Positions 42,873 through 51,632 of a stretch of DNA of 64,000 nt are shown here, piece by piece; position 1 is the stretch's first letter, and the number at the start of each line of letters is the position of its first letter. The notes beneath the pieces are model-generated. The model had not been told where the DNA came from and ran no database searches. It saw nothing but the letters and a program-made list of their open reading frames with translations. The stretch covers positions 434,001 to 498,000 of the forward strand of contig NZ_JAPEMA010000002.1 of assembly GCF_026343185.1 (NCBI RefSeq), given 5' to 3'. The position numbers and the translations under genes were made by a program. The stretch comes from Streptomyces sp. NBC_00091 (GTDB lineage Bacteria > Actinomycetota > Actinomycetes > Streptomycetales > Streptomycetaceae).

Positions 42873-42896
42873 CTCTTTGCACCCCCCTCTTTGCAC
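42873..42896. repeat. Direct repeat of CTCTTTGCAC
   Basis: CTCTTTGCAC occurs at 42873-42882 and 42887-42896, a 14-base period, in the divergent region between the cupin gene and the HPP gene (42798-43069). Otherwise I see no gene in this 272-base gap; promoters for both genes must lie here. Confidence 0.5.
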
Positions 42897-43069
42897 TCCC
42901 TCCGGCCGTACCCCCGCGAGTCTCCTCGTACGTGCGAGCGATAGGATCGTCCGGATTGCACCGGTCCCACCCGGATCGGGCGCGAGGCCCCCGGCGGTCG
43001 ACCACCGTCCCGGCGCGGCCGCTCCTGCCCACCCGGCGCTGCCCCGCCCGTACCGGAAACCTGCCCCGT

Positions 43070-43621
43070 ATGCACCCCAGCACCACCACCGCTCCCGCCG
43101 CCCCCGCCCCTGTCCCCTCCCCGCGCCGGCGCCTGATCACGCCCCGGGCCCCGGCCCGGCCCAGCGCGGCCGCCGCCCTCCACAGCGTCAGCGCCGCGAC
43201 CACCGTGCTGCTGGGCCTCGTCGCGATCGGCGCGATGATCCACGAGCCGGTGCTGATCCCCCCGCTGGCCGCGAGCGCGGCGCTGGTGCACAGCGCGCCC
43301 ACCCTGCCCCTGGCCCAGCCGCGCGGGGTCGTCATCGGTCACCTGCTGGGCGCGGCGGCCGGCTACGCGGTCCTGGCCGTGGCGGGCAGCAGTGCCTGGG
43401 CGGCGGCCCTGGCGGCCGGGCTGACCCTGGCCCTGCTGACCCTCGCCCGCACCCCGCACTCCCCGGCCGTGGCCACCGCCGTGGTGACCGTGCTCCAGAC
43501 CCCGGCGCCCGCCCGGTTCGTCCCGCTGCTGTTCGGCTCGACCGTGCTCCTCGTCCTCACCGGGTACGCCGGGTCGCGCATCCGCCGCACCGCGCCGAGG
43601 TACCCCGCCTACTGGTGGTGA
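43070..43621 (+). CDS. HPP-family integral membrane protein
   Basis: A 183-residue membrane protein. After a Pro-rich cytosolic N terminus, four hydrophobic segments follow. The HPP family motif appears as VLIPPLAASAALVHSAP with PLAQPRGVVIGHLLGA. HPP proteins of cyanobacteria transport nitrite into chloroplast-like compartments; in actinobacteria the substrate is not known. The start is ATG 43070; an upstream in-frame reading lacks family similarity. No ribosome binding site is obvious. Confidence 0.8.
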   Translation: MHPSTTTAPAAPAPVPSPRRRLITPRAPARPSAAAALHSVSAATTVLLGLVAIGAMIHEPVLIPPLAASAALVHSAPTLPLAQPRGVVIGHLLGAAAGYAVLAVAGSSAWAAALAAGLTLALLTLARTPHSPAVATAVVTVLQTPAPARFVPLLFGSTVLLVLTGYAGSRIRRTAPRYPAYWW

Positions 43622-43675
43622 CCTGCGGGCGCGCCTGCACGGCGGCGAGGGGGCCCGGGCGCTACTCCTTGTGCT

Positions 43676-44488
43676 GTGGAAATTTCGACGAAGGACGTCT
43701 TCGGGGCCCCCTGCTGGGTGAGTCTGATGGCCCGTGACCTGGAGGCGTCCCAGCGCTTCTACGGGGCGGTCGTGGGCTGGACCTTCCGCCGCGCCCGGCT
43801 CGGCTCGGCCTTCTCCATGGCCGTGCTGGACGGGGTACCGGTGGCCGGCATCGGGGCGCTGGCCACCGACCTGGCCGTGGCGGTGGCCTGGACCCCGTAC
43901 TTCGCCGTCGACGACGTCGACGTCGCGGCGGCCCGGATCCGCGAGCGCAGCGGCACGGTGGCGGTGGGCCCGGTCTCCTTCCCCGGGGGCGGGCGGGCGG
44001 CGCTGGTCGCCGACGTGGACGGCGCGGTCTTCGGGATCTGGCAGGGGCCCGTCTCCTCGGGCTGGCGCGTGGGCGTGGGACCGGCGCCGGCCTGGCTGGA
44101 GCTGCGGACCAGGAACGCCTTCGACGCCGCGCTCTTCTACGGCGAGGTGCTGGAGTGGGCCACGGGCCGGGCGGGCTGCTGCGAGGTCTCGTACGAGGAG
44201 GAGCAGGTCGTGCTGCGCCAGGGCGGGGAGCCGGTGGCCCGGCTGGACAGCGGCCCCGTGGAGCAGGGCGCCTACACCCCGCACACCCGGCCCCGCTGGC
44301 ACGTGCACTTCCGCGTCCCGGAACTGGAGCCGGCCGTCGAGGCGGCCGTCGACCTCGGCGGGCGCACCGTCTCGGTGATCACCTCGGACGGCACCGAGCG
44401 CTCGATCATGCTCCGCGACCCGGACGGCGCGCTGTTCACCCTCACGGAGCGGGTCACCCCGCCCGGCCCGGGGGCCGACGCGGGCTGA
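43676..44488 (+). CDS. VOC-family protein with two glyoxalase-like domains
   Basis: A 270-residue protein made of two VOC (vicinal oxygen chelate) domains, about 5-125 and 133-262. Domain 1 opens APCWVSLMARDLEASQRFY and domain 2 opens APAWLELRTRNAFDAALFY. DPDGALFTL closes the second, as in glyoxalase/bleomycin-resistance proteins. Such proteins bind or transform hydrophobic small molecules; the ligand is unknown. GTG 43676 is the best start, just before the first domain, although no strong ribosome binding site is seen. Confidence 0.85.
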   Translation: MEISTKDVFGAPCWVSLMARDLEASQRFYGAVVGWTFRRARLGSAFSMAVLDGVPVAGIGALATDLAVAVAWTPYFAVDDVDVAAARIRERSGTVAVGPVSFPGGGRAALVADVDGAVFGIWQGPVSSGWRVGVGPAPAWLELRTRNAFDAALFYGEVLEWATGRAGCCEVSYEEEQVVLRQGGEPVARLDSGPVEQGAYTPHTRPRWHVHFRVPELEPAVEAAVDLGGRTVSVITSDGTERSIMLRDPDGALFTLTERVTPPGPGADAG

Positions 44489-44534
44489 GGTGTGCCGAGG
44501 TGCGGTCGCCGGTCTCCTGGCGCGTGGGGAGACT

Positions 44535-44581
44535 TAGGGGGTGTCCGGCCTATCCGACCCTGATCCGCCGGACACCCCCTA
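44535..44581. repeat. 47-bp palindromic element before the PHP gene
   Basis: Perfect 15-bp arms TAGGGGGTGTCCGGC / GCCGGACACCCCCTA with a 17-base loop. It lies after the VOC gene and just before the GGAGGAGG of the next gene. It can act as terminator, and it also looks like a small dispersed Streptomyces palindrome. Confidence 0.65.
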
Positions 44582-44600
44582 GTCCTGGAGGAGGTGCGCC

Positions 44601-45629
44601 ATGGACCCGGTGGCCGCGCTGGACCGGATCGCCTTCCTGCTGGAGCGCGCGCAGGCCCCGACGTACCGGGTGCGGGCCTTCCGTACGGCGGCGGCGGCCG
44701 TGACGCGCCTGGGCGGGCGGGAGACCGCCGAGCGGGCCGCGGCCGGCTCCCTGGAGGCGGTGAAGGGCCTCGGGCCCAAGACCGCCCAGGTGGTGCGCGA
44801 GGCGCTGGGCGGCGAGATCCCCGCCTACCTGAGCGCCCTGGAGGACGAGGCCGCGGCCCTGCCCGAGGGCCCGCCGCCCACGCCCGCCGCCACCGCGCTG
44901 CGCGCCGCCCTGCGCGGGGACTGCCACCTGCACTCGGACTGGTCGGACGGCGGGAGCCCGATCGAGGCCATGGGACGGGCGGCCGCCGCCCTGGGGCACG
45001 AGTGGGCGGTGCTGACGGACCATTCGCCGAGCCTGAAGGTCGCCCGGGGCCTGTCGCCGGAGCGGCTGCGCGAACAGCTGCTGGTGGTGGCGGAGCTGAA
45101 CGAGCGCTGGGCCCCCTTCCGGCTGCTCACCGGCATCGAGTGCGACATCCTCGCCGACGGCTCCCTCGACCAGGAACCGGAGCTGCTGGAGCGGCTCGAC
45201 CTGGTGGTGGGCTCCGTGCACTCGAAGCTGCGGATGGAGTCCCCCGCCATGACGCGGCGCCTGCTCACGGCCGTGCGCAACCCCCTGATGGACGTCCTCG
45301 GGCACTGCACGGGGCGGCTGGTGACCGGCCGGACCCGCCCCGAGTCGGCCTTCGACGCCGGGGCCGTCTTCGCGGCGTGCGCGGAGTCCGGCACCGCCGT
45401 GGAGATCAACAGCCGCCCCGAGCGGCTGGACCCGCCCCGGCGGCTGCTGCGCCTCGCCGTCGCGGCGGGGACCTTCTTCGCCGTCGACACCGACGCGCAC
45501 GCGCCGGGCCAGCTGGACTGGCAGGTCCTGGGCTGCGCTCGGGCCGCGGAGTGCGGGGTTCCGGCCGGGCGGGTGGTCAACACCTGGCCGGCGGACCGGC
45601 TCCTCGCCTGGACCCGTGACCGGGCATGA
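44601..45629 (+). CDS. PHP-domain phosphoesterase with N-terminal helix-hairpin-helix (PolX-like without polymerase)
   Basis: A 342-residue protein. Residues about 1-85 are a DNA-binding helix-hairpin-helix region like the N terminus of DNA polymerase X (KGLGPKTAQVVREAL). Residues about 105-330 are a PHP phosphoesterase domain with metal motifs GDCHLHSDWSDG, LTDHSP, GIECDIL, HSKL, NSRPERLD and DTDAHA. The nucleotidyltransferase core of PolX is absent, so it is a PHP nuclease/phosphatase candidate in DNA repair. GGAGGAGG lies shortly before the ATG. It ends at a strong hairpin. Confidence 0.85.
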   Translation: MDPVAALDRIAFLLERAQAPTYRVRAFRTAAAAVTRLGGRETAERAAAGSLEAVKGLGPKTAQVVREALGGEIPAYLSALEDEAAALPEGPPPTPAATALRAALRGDCHLHSDWSDGGSPIEAMGRAAAALGHEWAVLTDHSPSLKVARGLSPERLREQLLVVAELNERWAPFRLLTGIECDILADGSLDQEPELLERLDLVVGSVHSKLRMESPAMTRRLLTAVRNPLMDVLGHCTGRLVTGRTRPESAFDAGAVFAACAESGTAVEINSRPERLDPPRRLLRLAVAAGTFFAVDTDAHAPGQLDWQVLGCARAAECGVPAGRVVNTWPADRLLAWTRDRA

Positions 45630-45666
45630 GGGGGCCCCGGCCGCGCAGTGAGCGGCCGGGGCCCCC
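45630..45666. terminator. Bidirectional terminator
   Basis: Perfect 15-bp inverted repeat GGGGGCCCCGGCCGC / GCGGCCGGGGCCCCC with a 7-base loop between the convergent ends of the PHP gene and the membrane protein gene. Confidence 0.87.
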
Positions 45667-45680
45667 GTCCGGGGCGGGGG

Positions 45681-46745
45681 TCAGGCCCCGCCTCCCGTAG
45701 GGGCGCTGGGCAGGCGGTACTTCAGGGCCAGGCCGGCCAGTACCGCGCCGGCTCCGGCGCAGAGCACCACCGTGACCCCGGACCAGGCGTACGGGCCGCC
45801 GAGCGTGCCGTCGAGCGGGTCGAACAGCACCACCCCGCCCACGATGTGCAGGGTGACCACGGCGAGCGCGGCCACCGCCGCCGACCGCCAGACCGCCGGG
45901 GTGTCCCGTACCGCGAGCAGGGCGCCGAGGGCCAGGCAGAGCAGGGACACGGCGAGCGGCGCGAGCCCGTCGGGAGCCGGGGGCTGCGCCAGGTCGCCGG
46001 GCAGGTGCAGGACTCCGCAGAGCAGCAGCGCGGCGGCGGTGGGCCAGCGCAGTACGTGGCGCAGCGCGCCCCCGGGGTGGGCCCGGGCGCGCGCGGGGGC
46101 GGCCGGGGCCGGCAGCGGGGCGGCCACCACCGGCGCGGCCGCCGCGGCGGCGACGGGCGCCGGAGCGGCGGCGGGCCAGGGGGCGAAGGGCGCGACACCG
46201 ACGGGCGCGAGGCCCTCGGGCGCGGCGTGCTCGGGCCCGGCTTCCTCGGGCGTGGCGGCGGGCGCGTCCTGCGGCGGCGGCAGGGCGGTCCGCGCGGGGG
46301 GCCGGTCGGTCCGGGGGGCGCCGTCGGGGCCCAGGATGCTGGCCAGCAGGGCCACGTCCTCGATGGGCCGACCGACGGCCGCCGCCCGCAGGGTGATGTC
46401 GGCCTCGGCCTCCTCGTGCGGGTGCTCGCCCAGCAGGGCGACCATGTGGCGGACGTCGTCGACGGGCCGGGTGACGGCCGCCGCCCGGAGCGCGTCGTGG
46501 CCCGTGCCGGCGAGCCCGCCCGTCTCCTTGAGCAGGCTCACCAGTGCGGTGACCTCTTCGACGGGGCGGCAGGTGGCCGCCGTCTCCAGCAGGGTGCGGA
46601 GCGGTTCGGGGTGCGGCTCGCGGTCCGGCGGGGCCGGGGCGGCGGGGGGCGTGGGTCGAAGGGGTCCGTCGGTGGGGTCCGGGGCGGCGGGGAGCCCGTC
46701 GCGGTCGCCGTGTTCCGTCGCCGCGAGGGTGCTGGGGTCATTCAT
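45681..46745 (-). CDS. Membrane protein with three short helical repeats
   Basis: A 354-residue protein. The cytosolic half (about 50-150) holds three related helical repeats of about 35 residues: LLETAATCRPVEEVTALVSLL, LRAAAVTRPVDDVRHMVALL and LRAAAVGRPIEDVALLASIL (each shown in part). A long Pro/Ala-rich linker and four to five hydrophobic segments follow. The pattern RPxxDVxxLxxxL suggests a protein-interaction scaffold at the membrane. I do not recognise a catalytic function. ATG 46745 opens MNDPSTLAATEHGDRDG. It is divergent from the esterase gene, across 242 bases that hold AT-richer promoter-like DNA (46780-46850). Confidence 0.72.
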   Translation of the reverse strand: MNDPSTLAATEHGDRDGLPAAPDPTDGPLRPTPPAAPAPPDREPHPEPLRTLLETAATCRPVEEVTALVSLLKETGGLAGTGHDALRAAAVTRPVDDVRHMVALLGEHPHEEAEADITLRAAAVGRPIEDVALLASILGPDGAPRTDRPPARTALPPPQDAPAATPEEAGPEHAAPEGLAPVGVAPFAPWPAAAPAPVAAAAAAPVVAAPLPAPAAPARARAHPGGALRHVLRWPTAAALLLCGVLHLPGDLAQPPAPDGLAPLAVSLLCLALGALLAVRDTPAVWRSAAVAALAVVTLHIVGGVVLFDPLDGTLGGPYAWSGVTVVLCAGAGAVLAGLALKYRLPSAPTGGGA

Positions 46746-46987
46746 GGAAAGCTCCGTTCGCCGACGCGCGGGTCTACACATCGCGCGCCGGTCATCGTGC
46801 GTCATGGGAATCGCACGCTTTGTTACATTCAGCGGCACGGGCCCGCACTGCGCCATTCGGGGCGGGCAAACGGGGGCTCCCCCGGCGTGTCCGGGACGCC
46901 GCACCGGACACGCCGCCGCCAAGGCGGGCCGGTGTGGACCGGGCCCGGCACAGTGACCGGGTCGACCCGTCCAGGAAGGCGTCAGCC

Positions 46988-48676
46988 GTGCCGGACCCCA
47001 GGAGATCCCCAGGCCCCGCCCGCGGCGGGCGCCTCCACCGCAGGGTGCTGGGCGCGCTGCTGCCCGTACTGGTGCTGCTCTGCACCGCCGGGTCGGGCCC
47101 GCGCGCCGCGGTGGCGTCGGCCGGGAGCCCGGAGCGGCCCGTCGTCGGGACCGCCGAGGGGCCCGTACGGGGCCGCGCGCACGGTACGTACGACACGTTC
47201 GAGGGAATCCCGTACGCCGCCGCGCCGACCGGTCCGCTGCGCTGGCGGCTGCCGCGCGCCGCGCCCCGCCGCGCGGGCGTGCTCGACGCCGGGGCGCCGG
47301 GGGCCCGGTGCGCGCAGCTGCCGGCGATCGGGCCGGGCGGGCGGGAGGGCTCGGAGGACTGCCTGTTCCTGAACGTCACCGCCCCGGCGGGCCCGGGGCG
47401 GGCGCGGCCGGTGATGGTGTGGTTCCACGGCGGCGGCTTCCGCTTCGGCTCGGGTGACACCTACCGGCCGGAGCCGATGGCGGTGCGGGGCGACGCGGTG
47501 GTCGTCACGGTCAACTACCGGCTCGGCGTCTTCGGTTTCTTCGGCCACCCGGAGCTGGGCGGCGCCCCCGACTTCGGGCTCGCCGACCAGCAGGCGGCGC
47601 TGCGCTGGGTGCGGGCGAACGCGGCCGGCTTCGGCGGTGATCCGGGGCGGGTCACCGTCTTCGGGGCGTCGGCGGGCGGGCTCAGCGTCTGCGCGCACCT
47701 GGTGTCCCCCGGCTCGGCGGGCCTCTTCGCGCGGGCGATCGTGCAGAGCGGCTCCTGCTCGACCACGATGCCGCCGTACTCCCTGCTGCCGACGCTCGGG
47801 ACCTACGAGCCCTTCGTGCCGCAGGAGCGCACGGTGTCGGCCGGCGTGGCGGCGGCGGCCGCCCTCGGCTGCGGCGGCCGGCCGGCGGGCACGGTGCTCG
47901 GCTGTCTGCGCGGCCTGGACGCGGGCCGGCTGGTGACGGCCGAGCTGATGGAGCGCTTCTCAGGGGTCGCGTACGGCAACGCCCTGCTGCCCGTCGAGCC
48001 GCGCCGGGCGCTGGAGTCCGGGCGCTTCCACCGGGTGCCGGTGATGCAGGGCAGCACCCTCGACGAGATGCGGCTGTTCCTCTCGCAGACCCTGGCGGCG
48101 TATCCGGTGGGCACCGCGGAGGGCTACCGCGAGCGGCTGCGGGCCTCCTTCGGCGCGGCGGCGCCCACCGTGGAGGCGGCGTATCCGGTGTCCGCGTTCG
48201 CGACGCCCGCGCTGGCCTGGGCCGCGCTGCTCTCCGATGCCTCGTTCACCTGTCCCACGCTGCGGGACAGCCGTGCGCTGGCCCGGCACGTGCCGACGTA
48301 CGGCTATCTGTTCAGCGACACCGGGGCGCCGAACTTCACCGGGCTGCCGGAGCCGGCCGGCTTCCCGTTCGGGGCGGCGCACGGATTCGACCTGTCGTAT
48401 CTGTTCACGACGGTCCCGCTGACGGCGCCCCAGCGCGCGCTGTCCGAGCGGATGACCGGCTACTGGACGCGTTTCGCCCGCAGCGGTTCGCCGAACGGGC
48501 CGGGGGCTCCCGACTGGCCCGCCTTCGGGCCGCCGCCCGCCCCCTCGGTGCTCAGCCTGGCGCCGGGGGCCGGGGGGATCGCGCCGCTCGACGCGGCGGC
48601 CGCGCACCACTGCGCGCTGTGGGACGCCCTGCCGGCGGCCGGCGCGGGCACGGCGCGGTACGCCGCCCCGGTGTGA
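46988..48676 (+). CDS. Secreted type-B carboxylesterase
   Basis: A 562-residue alpha/beta hydrolase of the carboxylesterase/cholinesterase (type B) family. A signal peptide with a basic start (RLHRRVLGALLPVLVLL) precedes the enzyme. Landmarks are EGIPYAAAPTGPLRW, EDCLFLNV, VMVWFHGGGF (oxyanion loop) and the nucleophile elbow FGASAGG with Ser228; the His is in GAAHGFDLSYLF. It hydrolyses ester bonds outside the cell; the substrate is unknown. GTG 46988 follows AGGAAGG. The gene is convergent with the M64 peptidase gene. Confidence 0.88.
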   Translation: MPDPRRSPGPARGGRLHRRVLGALLPVLVLLCTAGSGPRAAVASAGSPERPVVGTAEGPVRGRAHGTYDTFEGIPYAAAPTGPLRWRLPRAAPRRAGVLDAGAPGARCAQLPAIGPGGREGSEDCLFLNVTAPAGPGRARPVMVWFHGGGFRFGSGDTYRPEPMAVRGDAVVVTVNYRLGVFGFFGHPELGGAPDFGLADQQAALRWVRANAAGFGGDPGRVTVFGASAGGLSVCAHLVSPGSAGLFARAIVQSGSCSTTMPPYSLLPTLGTYEPFVPQERTVSAGVAAAAALGCGGRPAGTVLGCLRGLDAGRLVTAELMERFSGVAYGNALLPVEPRRALESGRFHRVPVMQGSTLDEMRLFLSQTLAAYPVGTAEGYRERLRASFGAAAPTVEAAYPVSAFATPALAWAALLSDASFTCPTLRDSRALARHVPTYGYLFSDTGAPNFTGLPEPAGFPFGAAHGFDLSYLFTTVPLTAPQRALSERMTGYWTRFARSGSPNGPGAPDWPAFGPPPAPSVLSLAPGAGGIAPLDAAAAHHCALWDALPAAGAGTARYAAPV

Positions 48677-48704
48677 GCGGGGCGGCGGGGAAGGGGCCCG
48701 CTCA
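48674..48704. terminator. Weak hairpin between convergent genes
   Basis: TGAGCGGG / CCCGCTCA (8-bp arms, 15-base loop) spans the stop codons of both converging genes. Confidence 0.4.
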
Positions 48705-50048
48705 GAGGCGGACGTCCCAGGTGGCGGTGGAGGTCAGGGCGCGGGCGATCGCGGGGTCTCGGACCGAGGCGGTGCGGTCCTGGGCGGTCACCGACAGCTT
48801 GTGGGTGCGCAGGTCGAGCAGCCACAGTTCGGCCACGGCGACCTCGGTGCGGCCCGCGAACCGCTTGAGCTCGCGGCCGTCGAGGTACCAGCGGACCTCC
48901 GGCCGGCGCCCGTCCGGCGCGTACAGGCTGGGGACGGCCACCTTGGCGGTGTGCCGCAGCCGCAGGGTGCGGTCGGCCGGGGTGAGCGGGGTGACCAGGC
49001 GGGCGTGCCGGTGGAAGCCGGCGATCATCGCCTCGACGCCGGGGAGGTTGAAGGGTTTGCCGAGGACGCGCATGAGGGAGTTGTCGGTGGGCCGGTAGAG
49101 GCCGGTGACGTAGTAGCCGCCGCCCTCGTACGCGCCGACGGTCCCGCCGTCGGGTGAGGTCTCGCCGAGCCAGCGGTACCACTTGGCCTGCTGTCCGGCC
49201 ATCCGGCCGGCGTCCAGGGTGGAGGTGTTGGGGTCCGCGGGCTCGGGGCCGGTGTACTTCTCGTAGTCGGGGACGCCCGGGTAGAAGTACTCGTCGGCGA
49301 GCTTGCCGAGGGAGTGGCCGGTCTCGTGGATGGCGACCTGCCCGGACTTGGGGTGGCCCGCGGAGGCGGTGGAGATGCCCTCGTAACCGAGGGTGGCGCT
49401 GGGCTCGTTGTAGCCGGCGCCGCCGTACTTGTCGCTGTTGGCCAGGACGAGGACCAGGTCCGCGGCGGGCGCCTTGGCCACGTAGGAGTCCACCTTGGGC
49501 TGGTCCACGCATAGCAGCCGCTCGATGGACTCGCACCAGAAGTACGAGCCGAGCGCGGTGTCGCGGACGGTGTCCGGGCCCGGGTCGCCGGAGACCCCGG
49601 ACTGGGCGGAGACGGCGTCCACGGTCCAGACGTTGAAGAGGTCGCGGTAGGTGGTGTACGGCTCGACGGCCGTGACCTCGTCCCATTTGGCCCGGGCGTC
49701 GGCGTGGAAGCGCTCCAGCTGGTCGGCGGTGTAGCCGTCGCCGACGACGACCACGTCCAGCCGGTCCGCGGTGGGGCCGTTGTCGACCATCTTGGTGACC
49801 TGGCCGTCGGCGGCGCGCGCGGCCTCGGAGAGGCGGGGCGCGGCCTTCGCCCGTCCGGCGGCGGGTACCCGGATGTGGCCGGATCCGGCGTCGCCGCCGT
49901 GTTCCGGCCCGGGTATCTCGACCTCCACGCCGGACCGCCGGGGCGGGTCGGCGGCTGCCACGGGCGCGGTGGCGGCGGCCAGCAGCGCGGCGCTCGCGCA
50001 GACTGCCGCGAGCGCCGTGCGCAGGGCCGGACGGACGGTTCGCCTCAT
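48702..50048 (-). CDS. Secreted M64-family (IgA peptidase M64-like) metallopeptidase
   Basis: A 448-residue secreted zinc peptidase. The signal peptide ends near residue 33 (PVAAADPP). The catalytic motif is HETGHSLGKLADEY (241-254), with zinc ligands H241 and H245, E242 as base and an Asp/Glu pair after the usual glycine, as in M64 peptidases. VVVVGDGYTADQLERF is the typical opening of the catalytic domain. A C-terminal beta-rich domain (about 345-448) may bind substrate. The gene is divergent from an XRE-TPR regulator, with tandem repeats between. Confidence 0.88.
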   Translation of the reverse strand: MRRTVRPALRTALAAVCASAALLAAATAPVAAADPPRRSGVEVEIPGPEHGGDAGSGHIRVPAAGRAKAAPRLSEAARAADGQVTKMVDNGPTADRLDVVVVGDGYTADQLERFHADARAKWDEVTAVEPYTTYRDLFNVWTVDAVSAQSGVSGDPGPDTVRDTALGSYFWCESIERLLCVDQPKVDSYVAKAPAADLVLVLANSDKYGGAGYNEPSATLGYEGISTASAGHPKSGQVAIHETGHSLGKLADEYFYPGVPDYEKYTGPEPADPNTSTLDAGRMAGQQAKWYRWLGETSPDGGTVGAYEGGGYYVTGLYRPTDNSLMRVLGKPFNLPGVEAMIAGFHRHARLVTPLTPADRTLRLRHTAKVAVPSLYAPDGRRPEVRWYLDGRELKRFAGRTEVAVAELWLLDLRTHKLSVTAQDRTASVRDPAIARALTSTATWDVRL

Positions 50049-50066
50049 GAAGTCCTCCGTGGGGGA

Positions 50067-50114
50067 AGGGAGTTGAGCGGGGAGTTGAGCGGGGAGTTAA
50101 GCAAGGAATTAAGT
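50067..50114. repeat. Four tandem 12-bp repeats upstream of M64 peptidase
   Basis: Units AGGGAGTTGAGC, GGGGAGTTGAGC, GGGGAGTTAAGC and AAGGAATTAAGT lie head to tail with no gap, beginning 19 bases before the peptidase ATG. A related AGTTGAG occurs at 50188. The repeats could bind the neighbouring XRE-TPR protein, or could be a simple slippage repeat. Confidence 0.8.
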
Positions 50115-50222
50115 CCGCTGAACCAGCTGCTTAAACTAGGCGGCGCTCGGGGCGTGCGCAATGGCCGACTCCCCCTCGATACTGGGCAGTTGAGACGGGC
50201 ACGCGTACAACAGGGGGAGTTC

Positions 50223-51602
50223 ATGGACGAACCGGCCGAAATCGGCCGCCGGGTTCAGCGGCTGCGCGCCGAACGCGGCATGACCCAGCGCCAGTTGGCT
50301 GAGCCCGCGTACACACCGGCGTACGTTTCCACGCTGGAGGCGGGCAAGGTGCGGCCCTCGGAGACGGCCCTGCGCTTCCTCGCGGAGCGGCTCGGCACCT
50401 CCTACGAGGAGCTGGCCACGGGGCGTCCGGCCCGCCTCGCCACCGAACTGCGGCTCGCCCTGACCGACGCCCAGCGCACCCTGGCCACCGGCTGCGCGCA
50501 GGAGGCCGCGGTCCACTTCCGCCGGCTGCTGGCCGAGGCCGGGCGGCTGGGCCTGGCCGACGAGCGGGCCGAGGCGCTGCTCGGGCTCGGCGACTGCGCG
50601 CTGGAGGCCGGGGAACTGACCGAGGCCGCCGCCCACTTCGAGGCGGCGGAGGTCCTGCTGGCCGACGAACCGCTGCCCCGCCGGGCCCGGCCGATCCGGG
50701 GCCGCGCCGTCGCGCACCTGCTGGCCGGGGAGCTGCGGTACGCCTGCTACCTGCTGGAGTCGGCGATCGACGCCCTCAACTCGGGCGGGCTCGGGGACCC
50801 GGAGGCGCTGGTGCTGCTCTACTCGGCGGTCATCGGCCCGTACATCGACATGGGCGCCCACGCCCGCGCGGCCCACGCGGCGGAGCTGGCGCTGGCGCTG
50901 GCTCCGCAGGTCGGGGACCCGGCGCTGGTGGCGGGGATGCACCGGCAGGTCGCGCGGACCTTCCTCACCGAGGGCCGGGTGGCCGATGCCGACGCCTCGC
51001 TGGCCAAGGCCCAGGCGGTCTACCGGCAGCTGCGGCTGCGCACCGACCTGGCGCACTGCCACTGGATGCGCGGCTACGTCCAGGCGCAGCACGGGGATCT
51101 GGCGGCGGCGGAGCGGGAGCTGCGGATCGCCCGGGAGATGCTGGCGGCGCGGCGGGCCGCGCTGTACACCGCGCAGGTGGAGGTGGAGCTGGCCGATGTG
51201 CTGCGCCGCCTGGGCCGGTACGAGGAGGCCGCCGAGCTGGTCTCGGGGCTGCTGGAGGAGGGCGCCGGCCCGGGGGCCGTGCACGCGGGCGGCGCGCACC
51301 GGCTGCTGGGGCTGATCGCGCAGGAGCGCGGGGAGACGGAGGCGGCCGAGGAGCACTACGTACGGGCGCTGGCCCTGCTGGAGCGCAGCGGTGCGGGCGG
51401 GGACCTCGCGGACCTGTGCCGGCTGCTGGGCGACCTGCTGCGCCGGTCGGGGCGTACGGAGGCGGCGATGGACGCCTACCGCACCGGACTCGGGCACCGC
51501 GCGGCGCCGGGTACCACCACCCTGGGCCCGGCTCCGGCCGCTCCGGCGCAGATGGCGGGGCGGATGGCGGCGTACACGACACCGCTCCCGGCGCCGCGCT
51601 GA
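50223..51602 (+). CDS. XRE-family helix-turn-helix regulator with TPR domain
   Basis: A 459-residue regulator. Residues 6-65 are an XRE helix-turn-helix (IGRRVQRLRAERGMTQRQLA...). Residues about 90-430 are a series of helical TPR-like repeats (for example ALLGLGDCALEAGELTEAAAHFEAAE and HRLLGLIAQERGETEAAEEHY, given in part). This layout equals RRNPP-type peptide-responsive regulators and many Streptomyces homologues of unknown ligand. ATG 50223 follows GGGGGAG. The divergent M64 peptidase is its probable target. Confidence 0.85.
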   Translation: MDEPAEIGRRVQRLRAERGMTQRQLAEPAYTPAYVSTLEAGKVRPSETALRFLAERLGTSYEELATGRPARLATELRLALTDAQRTLATGCAQEAAVHFRRLLAEAGRLGLADERAEALLGLGDCALEAGELTEAAAHFEAAEVLLADEPLPRRARPIRGRAVAHLLAGELRYACYLLESAIDALNSGGLGDPEALVLLYSAVIGPYIDMGAHARAAHAAELALALAPQVGDPALVAGMHRQVARTFLTEGRVADADASLAKAQAVYRQLRLRTDLAHCHWMRGYVQAQHGDLAAAERELRIAREMLAARRAALYTAQVEVELADVLRRLGRYEEAAELVSGLLEEGAGPGAVHAGGAHRLLGLIAQERGETEAAEEHYVRALALLERSGAGGDLADLCRLLGDLLRRSGRTEAAMDAYRTGLGHRAAPGTTTLGPAPAAPAQMAGRMAAYTTPLPAPR

Positions 51603-51632
51603 GGGGGCGGGGCCGGGAGCGGTGCGGGCGGG

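Noticed and set aside
50067..50114. CRISPR-like repeat
   Set aside because: Units are 12 bp and directly adjacent with no spacers.
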